The notes under the pieces are model-generated. The model did no database searches. It saw nothing but the letters and a program-made list of their open reading frames with translations, and was not told the origin of the DNA. This document shows, piece by piece, positions 25,782 through 34,066 of a stretch of 64,000 nucleotides of DNA (the first letter of the stretch is position 1; each line of letters starts with the position of its first letter). The position numbers were made by a program, and so were the translations under genes. The DNA comes from Luteipulveratus mongoliensis (lineage in GTDB: Bacteria; Actinomycetota; Actinomycetes; Actinomycetales; Dermatophilaceae): contig NZ_CP011112.1 of assembly GCF_001190945.1 (NCBI RefSeq), positions 744,001 to 808,000 on the forward strand, read 5' to 3'.

Positions 25782-26804
25782 TCAGCCGAAGAGGATGGCG
25801 GCTTCGTCGTAGCGCGCTTGCGGCACGGTCTTCAGCACCGTGGTCGCGTCGTGCAGATCGACGGTCTCGATGTCGATCCCGTTGAGGGACACCATGGTTC
25901 CCCACCTTCCGTCGACGACCGCGTCGATCGCTCCGGTGCCGAATCGCGTGGCCAGGACCCGGTCGTACGCCGATGGCACGCCTCCGCGCTGGAGGTGGCC
26001 GAGCGTTGCGGTGCGGGTCTCGATCCCGGTCGCGTCCTCGATCATCGGGCCGAGGCGCTCGCCGATGCCGCCCAGCCGGGGCCGGCCGAACGCATCCAGC
26101 CCACGTGGCGCGACGACGTGCTCCTCGCCGTCCATCGTGAAGCCCTCGGCGACCACGATCACGGGCGCGCGGTTGCGCGACTTCGCACCCTCGACCCACT
26201 CGGTGATCTGCGAAAGCGACTGCGGCACCTCAGGAATCAGGATCGCGTGCGCGCCCGCAGCGAGGCCGGCGTGCAGCGCGATCCAGCCGACGTGCCGGCC
26301 CATGACCTCGACCACCATGCAGCGGTGGTGCGACTCGGCGGTGGTGCGCAGCCGGTCGATCGACTCGGTCGCAATGGCGACAGCCGTGTCGAAGCCGAAC
26401 GTGTAGTCGGTTGCGGACAGGTCGTTGTCGATCGTCTTGGGCACACCCACGATGCGGATGCCCTCGTCGGTCAGCCGTCGGGCCGCGGTGAGCGTGCCCT
26501 CGCCGCCGATCGCGATGACCGCGTCCATCTGGTGGTGGGCCATGACCTCGCGGATCCGTTCGACCCCGCCGTCGTCGAACGGGTTGGTGCGTGACGTCCC
26601 GAGGATCGTTCCACCCTGGCGCGACAGGCCGCGTACGTCGTGGCGGGGGAGCGGGATGATGTCGTCCTCGATGAGGCCGCGCCACCCGTCCTTGATGCCG
26701 AGAAAGGTCTGGCCGTGGATCCGGTCGCCCTTGATGACGGCTCCGCGGATGACGGCGTTGAGGCCGGGGCAGTCGCCGCCGCTGGTCAGGATTCCGATGC
26801 GCAC
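25782..26804 (-). CDS. pfkA: 6-phosphofructokinase, actinobacterial group III type
   Basis: A 340-residue glycolytic enzyme converting fructose 6-phosphate to the 1,6-bisphosphate. Motifs: TSGGDCPGLNA (7-17), GGEGT (100-104), PKTIDND (122-128, catalytic Asp) and MGRHVGW (168-174). Gly in GGEGT with Lys in PKTIDND is the combination found in ATP-dependent actinomycete enzymes such as Streptomyces PFK, rather than the GGDD of PPi-dependent ones. Start ATG 26804. A palindromic repeat lies upstream. Confidence 0.93.
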   Translation of the reverse strand: MRIGILTSGGDCPGLNAVIRGAVIKGDRIHGQTFLGIKDGWRGLIEDDIIPLPRHDVRGLSRQGGTILGTSRTNPFDDGGVERIREVMAHHQMDAVIAIGGEGTLTAARRLTDEGIRIVGVPKTIDNDLSATDYTFGFDTAVAIATESIDRLRTTAESHHRCMVVEVMGRHVGWIALHAGLAAGAHAILIPEVPQSLSQITEWVEGAKSRNRAPVIVVAEGFTMDGEEHVVAPRGLDAFGRPRLGGIGERLGPMIEDATGIETRTATLGHLQRGGVPSAYDRVLATRFGTGAIDAVVDGRWGTMVSLNGIDIETVDLHDATTVLKTVPQARYDEAAILFG

Positions 26805-26876
26805 CGGGTCAGTCTGGTCCGGTGGACGTGGTTACTCGCGAGTTCGTCTCACACTCCGTACGCCAGCAGCTCCGCT

Positions 26877-27010
26877 GCTCGAGTAGGCGAGCCCCAAGGG
26901 CGAGCCGTATCGAGACCCGGCGACCGCGCGCACCTTGGTCTCGATACGCCTCCGCTGGCGCTCCGGCTACTCGACCAGCGGTGGTGTGCTGGCGCTCCGG
27001 CTACTCGACC
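26877..27010. repeat. Palindromic repeat between the VOC gene and pfkA
   Basis: Left half-unit CTCGAGTAGGCGAGCC...TATCGAGACC to 26917, right half-unit GGTCTCGATACGCC...CTACTCGACC (26937-26976), and an extra partial copy to 27010. Same family as 16909-18673. Confidence 0.9.
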
Positions 27011-27020
27011 AGCCAGTGGT

Positions 27021-27704
27021 TCAGACGGGTGTGAAGGCGCAGAATTCGTTGCCTGCCGGGTCGGTCATCAGGTTCCAGTCGATGCCGTCGTCGCCCTTGG
27101 GCCGCTGCACGGTGGCGCCGGCGGCGACCAGAGCGTCGAGGTCGTCGGTGGTGACGTCGATGTGGATGCGGTTCTTGACCGTCTTGGGCTCCGACACCGG
27201 CGCGAACACGATCGCCTCGAACGGCGCCCCCGTGATGCCCGTGACGGAGGAGGACCCGTCCTCATGGTCGGTGGCTGTGGCTCCCAGGGCGTCAGCCCAC
27301 CACGCTGCCAGCTCGCGAGCCGCCGACGCGTCACCCGTGACGTCCCAGCCCATCTCGTAGAACTGGGGCTCCCGCTGCTCGTCACGGACGAACGCGCAGA
27401 AGTCCTGGCCGTCCGGGTCGCGCATCGTGATCCACGAGAACGAGTCCGCGTCGACCACCGTGGCGCCAGCCGCGATGAGCGGCTCGAGCGCGGTGACGTT
27501 GACGTCGATGTGCAGGCGGTTCTTGACGGTCACCGGTTCGGGCACCGTGTTGATCCAGACCTCGACCGCCTCGCCCGCGCGCAGGCAGGAATCACCATCG
27601 TCGTGCGGATGGTGATCCCAGCCCAGCAGCGGTGACCAGAAGCGGCCGAGCGCGTGCGCATCGGAAGCGTCCATACACAGGTCCTTGTACGCCGCGAGTG
27701 CCAT
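27021..27704 (-). CDS. Two-domain VOC (glyoxalase-like) protein
   Basis: A 227-residue protein of two VOC domains. Domain 1 (about 1-110) has LCMDASDAHALGRFWSPLLGW and ITMRDPDGQDFCAFV; domain 2 (about 115-227) has AARELAAWWADALGA and LMTDPAGNEFCAFTP. Both halves carry the VKNR(L/I)HIDV strand, so the gene arose by internal duplication. Typical of Glyoxalase_6-like proteins; substrate unknown. Confidence 0.88.
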   Translation of the reverse strand: MALAAYKDLCMDASDAHALGRFWSPLLGWDHHPHDDGDSCLRAGEAVEVWINTVPEPVTVKNRLHIDVNVTALEPLIAAGATVVDADSFSWITMRDPDGQDFCAFVRDEQREPQFYEMGWDVTGDASAARELAAWWADALGATATDHEDGSSSVTGITGAPFEAIVFAPVSEPKTVKNRIHIDVTTDDLDALVAAGATVQRPKGDDGIDWNLMTDPAGNEFCAFTPV

Positions 27705-27731
27705 GGCCAGGACGCTACCCGGCCGAGTGCC

Positions 27732-30005
27732 TCACCGCTTCAACCTTTTTCGAGCCACGGTGAGCGTCGCACCGAAACCGGCCACGAGCGCTCCCAACCC
27801 GACGAACGGCGTGAGCGAGGTCGACTCCTCCGGCTGGACGAAGTCTGTCTGCACGGGTGGCCCCGACACCTGCTGTGTGGTGCTGGGAGTCTCCGCCGTG
27901 GCTTCGGTAGATGGAGACGAGGTCGTACGACGGGGCGCCGGTGAGGTGTGCTTCGGCATCTCCGTGGGGAGCCAGGTCGGCAGCGCAGTGGGCAGCTCGG
28001 TCGGGATCCCCTTGGGCAGCTTGGTCGGGATGCTCTTCGGCAACGAGGTCGGCCACGGGACCGAGCGATGCGTTGCTGACGGGGTGGGTGTCGGTGCCGG
28101 GCTCGACGGCGTTGACGTCGGCGTCGGTGCGGGCTCGGTCGGCACGGGCAGTGTCGGCTGAGGCGGCTTGGGTCCGGTGGGCGGAGCCACCGATCCGGTC
28201 GGCACAGCACCACCGACGTACGCGCGAGTCCCCTCGAACAGCGGACGAGACGACGCCGGGACGTCCTTCGTCCGCTTGGCGAACGTGCCCCATTGCTTGT
28301 CGTACGTCTTGGGCGCGACCGGCTTGAAGGACAGGCGCGACAGGTCGACGCCGCCGTAGACGTACGAGTTCACCCGCACGTAGTTGCCGCGGCGCTCGCG
28401 CGTCTCGACCTTCCACTGCTTGTGCACGTAGTCCTTGCGGTAGGCATCGAACGTCTGTCGCGGCGTCCAGCCCGTCTTGGTCACCCAGGGCGAGATGTCG
28501 CCGGAGCCGACCACGTCGTCGTACGCCGTGGGCTGGCCCTTCGCGTTGCGGCCCGTGACCCACTCCGCGGCGACGCGACTCAGGTAGACCTTGCGCAGGT
28601 CGGCGAACTGGGGACCGTGGTTCACGGCCTGCTTGACGCGCGGCAGGACCATCTGGCGGTAGACGCGCTCGTTGTTGGCCTGCTCGGCTGCCGTGCCCCG
28701 TCGGCAGGAGCTGACCTCGCCCTTGTTCTTGGCTGAGAGGTACTGCGTCTCCATCTTGACGTCGAGTGGCGCGTCGAGGATGGACAGCTGGGTGTCGGTC
28801 GCGCGGACCGTGGCCGGCAGCGGGACGATCCACTGGCGCATCGACACGCAGCGTTCCTGGCCCTGCAGCTTGTCCCAGTACTGCTTGCCGAGCGAGGTGC
28901 GCGGATCGATGAGTCGACCCACCGTCCGCTTCAGCTCCAGGTCGGCCTGCAGCAGGACTCGGCCGGCGTCCGTACGACCGAATGACTTCTCGATGACGCG
29001 GTTCGGCTCGTTGGGGTTGAGGTTGACCCAGAAGGACGACTTCGGCAGTGCCATCCAGACGAAGAAGGCGTCGGAGGTGGCGGTCACGCTGTGTACGCCG
29101 TCCTGCACCTTCGATGTGCGCCCGGCGGGCGCCGTGAAGGCGTACTGCACCTGGCGGCCGTTCGCGCTGGGCTCGTCGGACAGGTAGCGCAGGTTCAGCT
29201 CGGAGAAGTCGATGCCACCGGGCTTGGAGATCTGCTGCTCGAGCGCGGTGGGCGACCCCGTCTGGGCATCGTCGGCATCGAGGGCACCGCGGATCTTCGT
29301 TGCCTGGTCGCGACGATCCTTGTCAGCGGAGAGCGACTGGCTCCACTTGGACTGCAGGTTGTCGGCCGCTGTCTTCTGGCCGGGAGTGTGCCGAGTGAGC
29401 CAGAAGCCCTTGGCGTTCGGGATCGTTTGCTTGATCGCCCACGTGCAGCTGGCGCCGCCTGTGCAGAACGACCGTTCAGAGCCGATGGCGCGCCCACGCA
29501 CGGCAAGCTCGTGCTCGGGATCCTTGACGCCGAGCCGCTTGAGCGCCTCGACACCCTGTGCGAGAACCTTTGGCTCGGAATGAAATCCGCTCTCCGGGTC
29601 GCTGACGCCGGTGAGGATCAAGACCCTCTTGATGGCCGGATCGGTGAGGTTGAGTGCGGCTCGACGGATCGGATCCATCGCCGCGACGTCGACCACCTGG
29701 CCCCGGCTGTGGGACAGCTGCAGAGGTCCGGGGGCCTTGGTCAGTGACGTGACGTCGAGGTAGAGAGCGGCGAGGTTGCTGCTGATGAACGGCTTGCCGC
29801 TCTTCTGCAGCTTCGCGCGCTGGTCGCGAAGGTCCTCAGCAGCAGGATCGTCGTACCCGCCGGGCAGCTGGGCCTTGTCTGCTGTCGCTGCGGAATGTCG
29901 GCTGGCGGCGGACGAGTGCGGGACGCCGACGACCAGGGCGGCCGGACCGAGCAGGCCAGCGCCGACCAGAGTGATGACGAGTAGACGATTGCGACGTGTT
30001 GTCAT
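27732..30005 (-). CDS. Large secreted, membrane-anchored surface protein
   Basis: A 757-residue protein with a signal peptide (about 1-33), a roughly 570-residue domain I do not recognise, and a Pro/Thr-rich stalk (about 610-720) with the repeat theme LPTELPTALPTWLPTEMP. It ends in a membrane helix (LTPFVGLGALVAGFGATL) and a basic tail (ARKRLKR). There is no LPxTG, so anchoring is by the helix. Cys pairs (FCTGGASC, ERCVSM, SSCRRG) suggest an oxidised fold outside the cell. Function unknown; the architecture is that of an actinobacterial surface protein. Confidence 0.75.
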   Translation of the reverse strand: MTTRRNRLLVITLVGAGLLGPAALVVGVPHSSAASRHSAATADKAQLPGGYDDPAAEDLRDQRAKLQKSGKPFISSNLAALYLDVTSLTKAPGPLQLSHSRGQVVDVAAMDPIRRAALNLTDPAIKRVLILTGVSDPESGFHSEPKVLAQGVEALKRLGVKDPEHELAVRGRAIGSERSFCTGGASCTWAIKQTIPNAKGFWLTRHTPGQKTAADNLQSKWSQSLSADKDRRDQATKIRGALDADDAQTGSPTALEQQISKPGGIDFSELNLRYLSDEPSANGRQVQYAFTAPAGRTSKVQDGVHSVTATSDAFFVWMALPKSSFWVNLNPNEPNRVIEKSFGRTDAGRVLLQADLELKRTVGRLIDPRTSLGKQYWDKLQGQERCVSMRQWIVPLPATVRATDTQLSILDAPLDVKMETQYLSAKNKGEVSSCRRGTAAEQANNERVYRQMVLPRVKQAVNHGPQFADLRKVYLSRVAAEWVTGRNAKGQPTAYDDVVGSGDISPWVTKTGWTPRQTFDAYRKDYVHKQWKVETRERRGNYVRVNSYVYGGVDLSRLSFKPVAPKTYDKQWGTFAKRTKDVPASSRPLFEGTRAYVGGAVPTGSVAPPTGPKPPQPTLPVPTEPAPTPTSTPSSPAPTPTPSATHRSVPWPTSLPKSIPTKLPKGIPTELPTALPTWLPTEMPKHTSPAPRRTTSSPSTEATAETPSTTQQVSGPPVQTDFVQPEESTSLTPFVGLGALVAGFGATLTVARKRLKR

Positions 30006-30127
30006 GACAGTTCCCCCAGCACGGTTCAGGATGAAGTGGTCCGTGCTTGGGACGACCGCTCGGTCGAGGCCGATCCGCTGCGTCAGGTAAAGAACTCGTC
30101 AGAACTCGGCCGGTCGATCACGTATCT

Positions 30128-30709
30128 TCAGCGCCACTCGACGAGGTCTTCCAACGGCAGCTGGAGCTTCTTGAGCACCGCCAAGGGCTTTGCTGCCGCC
30201 CCGGCGTAGCCCAGGGTGAGGATGCCGGCGAGTCCGAGATCGTCCGGCAGCTCGAGGATCTGCTCGAGCCCGTCTTCGTGCGGGCCGAAGAACCCGGTCG
30301 CCAGGCCCTCGTTCGCGGCCGCGAGCTGGAGCAGCACGAACAGGCTGCCGCTGTCGAACCACCAGTAGGGCACGACCCACTCGATCTCGTTACCGTCCTC
30401 GTCGAGCCGCTCCGGCTTGGTGTATTGCTCGTGGTACGACGCCTCCCGGACGCAGACCGCGATGAGGACGGGCGCCTTCGCGATCCAGCCGGCGGCCAGA
30501 GTGCCCGCGTAGGGCGGGTCACACAGGTCAGAGATCTGCTTCCGGATCAACGGGTCAGTGATGACGATCAGCCGGTGCCCCTGGCTGAACCCCGCGCTCG
30601 GCGCGCGATGGACCATCTTCACGATCCGGCGCAGCGCTTCCGGTGGCACGGGATCGGGCAAGTAGTCCCGGACCATCCGGCGCATCTTCAGCACATCAGT
30701 GAAGTCCAT
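30128..30709 (-). CDS. Nitroreductase-family flavoprotein
   Basis: A 193-residue protein of the FMN-dependent nitroreductase fold: RRMVRDYLPDPVPPEALRRIV and HRAPSAGFSQGH bind FMN phosphate, FVLLQLAAANEGLATGFFGP and GILTLGYAG complete it. These enzymes reduce nitro compounds, enones or quinones with NAD(P)H. Start ATG 30709; 122 bp from the large surface protein gene, same strand. Confidence 0.9.
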   Translation of the reverse strand: MDFTDVLKMRRMVRDYLPDPVPPEALRRIVKMVHRAPSAGFSQGHRLIVITDPLIRKQISDLCDPPYAGTLAAGWIAKAPVLIAVCVREASYHEQYTKPERLDEDGNEIEWVVPYWWFDSGSLFVLLQLAAANEGLATGFFGPHEDGLEQILELPDDLGLAGILTLGYAGAAAKPLAVLKKLQLPLEDLVEWR

Positions 30710-30764
30710 TGACCTACCTGATCACGGATACGGCGACGACGTGGGCCGAGCCAGGTGACCGCCC

Positions 30765-31280
30765 TCAGCGTTCGACGGTGATGAGCGGGCCGTAGAGCGC
30801 CATCACGTCGAGCGCCTTGGCGTGGTTGTCCGGTGTCGATCCGGCACATGCCTCGGCGGGCACGGTGACGGCGATGCCGGCGTCCGCCATCGGGAGGGCG
30901 GTCGAGATGACGCAGCAGTCGGTGGCGACGCCGACGAGCTCGACGGACCGGGCGTCCGCGATGGCAGCCCTCAGCTTGGCGCCCCACTTGCCGAAGGTCG
31001 TCTCATCGACCGCCTGGCGTCCCTCAAGGCCCGGAACCAGTTGGTACAGCTGCGAATCCGACGGCTCGAGCGCAAACGGCCACTCCTTGTAGTACGGCAC
31101 CCACGCGCCCTCAGGCATCGCCGGGGCGACGAACCGAGTCACCACGACGCGCGCGCCGTACGACCTCACTCGCTTCTCGATGTGCGGCCACGCCTCCGCG
31201 AACATCGGTGAGCCCCACGGGGATTCGGGGTCGGCGAAGACTTGCTGAGCATCGATGACGACGAGGACGTCAGCGGTCAT
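30765..31280 (-). CDS. Isochorismatase-like cysteine hydrolase
   Basis: A 171-residue enzyme with the catalytic triad D10 (LVVIDAQQVF), K98 (FGKWGAKL) and Cys at 122/123 (GVATDCCVISTALPMAD). Family members include nicotinamidase, carbamoylsarcosine and ureidoacrylate hydrolases. Its ATG overlaps the stop of the NCS1 permease by four bases (ATGA), so the two are coupled: a transported N-heterocycle or amide may be the substrate. The longer upstream frame is inside the permease gene. Confidence 0.9.
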   Translation of the reverse strand: MTADVLVVIDAQQVFADPESPWGSPMFAEAWPHIEKRVRSYGARVVVTRFVAPAMPEGAWVPYYKEWPFALEPSDSQLYQLVPGLEGRQAVDETTFGKWGAKLRAAIADARSVELVGVATDCCVISTALPMADAGIAVTVPAEACAGSTPDNHAKALDVMALYGPLITVER

Positions 31281-32788
31281 GCGGGTGCCTCGGCGCGTGC
31301 GGTGTCCGTCGGAGCGTCGTCGAGAGCCTCCTGGCGGGCGACCTCCCCGCGGGTCAGGAGCGCAGTGCCGATGAAGCCGATGGCGAGGGACACGAGGACG
31401 CCGAGACCGGCGTACGCCCAGGTGCCTTCCTTGCCGCCGAGGTTGAACGGGTCGAGCAGGTAGCCCTGCCACTCCAGCCAGTCGGCGAACGTGTTGGTGA
31501 CGAGCCCCCAGCCCACGGCAGTCCCGAGCGCGAGGAGGGCGAGGGCCGACCAGCGCACCGAGCCGTATCGGCCGCGCGCGTCGTACAGGTCCTCGTCGTG
31601 GTAGTCGCGACGGCGCAGCATCATGTCGGCGAGGAAGATTCCGCACCATGCGGCGAGCGGGACACCGCCGGTGATGAGGAAGCCCTGGAACGGACCCACG
31701 AAGTCGTCGGCGAAGAACACGACCGCGACGGCGCCCACCGTCATCACGACGCCGTCGATGAGGGCTGCGACGTAGCGGGGCACCTTGATGCCCATGCTGA
31801 GCATCGACAGGCCGGAGGAGTAGATGTCGAGCACGGTGCCGCCGATGAGCCCGAGGATCGCGACGAGCGCGAAGGGCACGAGGAACCAGGTGGGCAGGAT
31901 GGTGGTCAGTGCGCCGATCGGGTCGGACTGCACTGCGGCGGAGATCTTCTCGTCGGACCCGGCGAGCAAGATGCCGAAGAAGATCAGCACGAGCGGGCCG
32001 AGCGAGGCGCCGAAGGTCGGCCAGAAGACGACGCCCTTGCCCGAGACGCCGCGGGGGAGATAGCGGGAGTAGTCGGCTGCCGCGTTGGTCCAGCCCAGTC
32101 CGAGCGCGGTGACGAGCAGTACGACGGCGCCGATCACCTCGGGCAGACCGCCGCTCTTGTGGGCCGTGACGGCGTCCCAGCTGATCTCGTCGAATGACAG
32201 CGCGATGTAGACGACGGTGAGTACGCCTGTCGCGAGCGTGATCCAGGTCTGCACCTTCATGATGATCTGAAAGCCGAAAACGCCTGTCACCACGGTGATT
32301 CCGGCGACCACGATGAGCGCGATGACCTTGGTCTCGTTGCCGCCGCCCCAGCCGAGACGGTCAAACACGGTGGCGCTCGCGAGGGTGGCGAGCACGACCA
32401 GTACGGTCTCCCACCCGACCAGCAGCAGCCATGACAGGAACGCCGGGACCCGGTTGCCGTCCACACCGAACGAGGCCCGCGACAGCACCATCGTCGGTGC
32501 CGATCCGCGCTTGCCGGCGAGTGACACGAAGCCGCACAGCAGGAACGACAGGATGGTCCCGAGCACCATCGCCAGGAGCGCCTGCCAGAAGCTGAGGCCG
32601 AAGCCGAGAACGTACGCGCCGTAAGGGATTGCGAGCACGGAGATGTTGGCCGCGAACCACGGCCAGAACAGCGAGCGCGGGGTGCCGTGACGCTCGGACT
32701 CGGCAATCACGTTGAGGCCGTTGGCCTCCACGGACGCCGCAGCGCCGGTCTTGGCCGGCGCGGTCTCAGCGGACAAGGGGGTCGCCAT
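31277..32788 (-). CDS. NCS1-family purine/cytosine permease
   Basis: A 503-residue, 12-helix Na+ or H+ symporter of nucleobases, hydantoins or similar. Signs are the N-terminal ESERHGTPRSLFWPWFAANISV, GLGWTNAAADYSRYLP and GKRGSAPTMVLSRASFG. ATG 32788 was chosen because the longer frame (to 32875) enters the IS30 end. Translationally coupled to the cysteine hydrolase downstream. IS30 lies 36 bp before the next repeat arm and only 67 bp from this start, and may affect its promoter. Confidence 0.92.
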   Translation of the reverse strand: MATPLSAETAPAKTGAAASVEANGLNVIAESERHGTPRSLFWPWFAANISVLAIPYGAYVLGFGLSFWQALLAMVLGTILSFLLCGFVSLAGKRGSAPTMVLSRASFGVDGNRVPAFLSWLLLVGWETVLVVLATLASATVFDRLGWGGGNETKVIALIVVAGITVVTGVFGFQIIMKVQTWITLATGVLTVVYIALSFDEISWDAVTAHKSGGLPEVIGAVVLLVTALGLGWTNAAADYSRYLPRGVSGKGVVFWPTFGASLGPLVLIFFGILLAGSDEKISAAVQSDPIGALTTILPTWFLVPFALVAILGLIGGTVLDIYSSGLSMLSMGIKVPRYVAALIDGVVMTVGAVAVVFFADDFVGPFQGFLITGGVPLAAWCGIFLADMMLRRRDYHDEDLYDARGRYGSVRWSALALLALGTAVGWGLVTNTFADWLEWQGYLLDPFNLGGKEGTWAYAGLGVLVSLAIGFIGTALLTRGEVARQEALDDAPTDTARAEAPA

Positions 32789-32854
32789 GGGGGTCAACGT
32801 ACTGCCGCCCCGACCCGGGTCGATAGTGCAAGCCGTGTCGCTTCGCGGATCGGC

Positions 32855-34018
32855 GGTTTCAAGGAGCTGTTGCAACGAGCACGGCGAAGGATGTGCTCAT
32901 GCCTGGAAAGCGGTTGTCGCTCGCGGAGCGTGCTCAGATCGAGGTGCTGTTCGGTCAGGACCTGACGTTTCCACAGATCGCTGCGGTGCTTGGTCGGGAT
33001 CGGAGCACGGTGTGGCGAGAGGTGCGTCGTAACCATTCCTACCGGGGTGCGCGTATGGGTGGGTCTGGGGCGCGGTCGCCCTCGGGGCGGCACGCGGCCG
33101 GTTCCGGCCGGCGGGGCGGGTGCTATCGGTGGGTGTATGAGCACCGGCAGGCTCAGCGGCAGTACCGGGTCCGGGCGCGCCGGTGCCATGGTGGGAAGCT
33201 GCGCCCGTCGTGGGGTGGGCCGCTGCCGCTGCTGTGGCACACCGTCGCGGACCTGCTGCGGGAACGGTGGTCCCCGCAGCAGGTCGCACACTGGCTGCGT
33301 ACGCAGTACCCGAATCAGCCGGAGATGTGGGTGTCACACGAGACGATCTACCAGGCCATCTACATCCAGGGCCGCGGCAGCCTCCGCGCCGAGGTCGGCC
33401 GGCAGCTCGCGCTGCGCTCAGGGCGAGCCACGCGTAAACCACGCTCCCGCGCCACGGCCGCGGCGGCCCGGTCCCGCAAACCGTGGATCGAGGGCTTGCA
33501 CATCTCGACCCGTCCTGCGGAGGCGGCTGACCGGGCCGTGCCGGGGCACTGGGAGGGCGACCTGGTCATCGGCGCCCGCGGTTCCAGCGCGATCGTGACT
33601 CTGGTCGAACGCACCACCGGGTACGTCATGCTTGGCGCCCTGCCGCACTCACGAGTCAGCGCGCAGGTCATCGGTGTACTGACCCAGCTGATGGGCAGGG
33701 TGCCAGTGAGCATGGCCAGGTCGTTGACCTGGGACCAAGGGGCCGAGATGGCTGAGCACGCCCGATTCACCCTCGCTACCGGCTGCCAGGTCTACTTCTG
33801 CGACCCGCACTCACCCTGGCAGCGCGGCAGCAACGAGAACACCAACGGGCTCCTACGCCAGTACTTTCCCCGCACCAGCACAAACTTCCGCACCTACACC
33901 CAGAACGACCTCGACCAGATCGCGATCGAGCTCAACCGGCGACCCCGCAAACGACACCAGTGGAAGAATCCCGCCGAGAAGCTCAACGAACTCCTCGTTG
34001 CAACAGCACCCTGAACCC
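32855..34018 (+). mobile_element. Complete IS30-family insertion sequence
   Basis: A 1164-bp element bounded by GGTTTCAAGGAGCTGTTGC... (32855-32879) and its inverted copy (33994-34018), 22 of 25 matching. No clear target duplication is seen; a GATC occurs 4 bp outside the left end region (32848-32851) and 2 bp outside the right end (34021-34024), which may be chance or part of the hairpin loop. Confidence 0.92.
32893..34014 (+). CDS. IS30-family transposase
   Basis: A 373-residue intact DDE transposase. N-terminal HTH: RLSLAERAQIEVLFGQDLTF and IAAVLGRDRSTVWREVRRN. Catalytic block: PGHWEGDLVIGARGSS (first D), LTWDQGAEM (second D), then HSPWQRGSNENTNGLLRQYFP (E) and ELNRRPRKRHQWKNPAE. ATG 32893 or 32899 could start it. 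The stop lies within the right inverted repeat. Confidence 0.95.
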   Translation: MLMPGKRLSLAERAQIEVLFGQDLTFPQIAAVLGRDRSTVWREVRRNHSYRGARMGGSGARSPSGRHAAGSGRRGGCYRWVYEHRQAQRQYRVRARRCHGGKLRPSWGGPLPLLWHTVADLLRERWSPQQVAHWLRTQYPNQPEMWVSHETIYQAIYIQGRGSLRAEVGRQLALRSGRATRKPRSRATAAAARSRKPWIEGLHISTRPAEAADRAVPGHWEGDLVIGARGSSAIVTLVERTTGYVMLGALPHSRVSAQVIGVLTQLMGRVPVSMARSLTWDQGAEMAEHARFTLATGCQVYFCDPHSPWQRGSNENTNGLLRQYFPRTSTNFRTYTQNDLDQIAIELNRRPRKRHQWKNPAEKLNELLVATAP

Positions 34019-34066
34019 AAGATCTTCGTAGCGACGCGGCTTGCACTATCGGCCAAGAAGGGCGGG

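Larger units (their letters stand above)
32821..34051. repeat. Family B hairpin split by IS30
   Basis: The left arm CGATAGTGCAAGCC...CGCT (32821-32842) and right arm (34030-34051) are complementary over 22 bp with one G.U, the same stem as 12567-12630. Joining 32854 to 34019 rebuilds a hairpin with a short loop. The right arm is 16 bp past the stop of the TetR-GNAT gene (minus strand). Confidence 0.9.

Noticed and set aside
25782-26804. PPi-dependent phosphofructokinase
   Set aside because: The GGEGT motif has Gly at the position where PPi enzymes have Asp.
26877-27010. Attenuator or riboswitch before pfkA
   Set aside because: The structure is the common palindromic repeat and contains no conserved riboswitch core.
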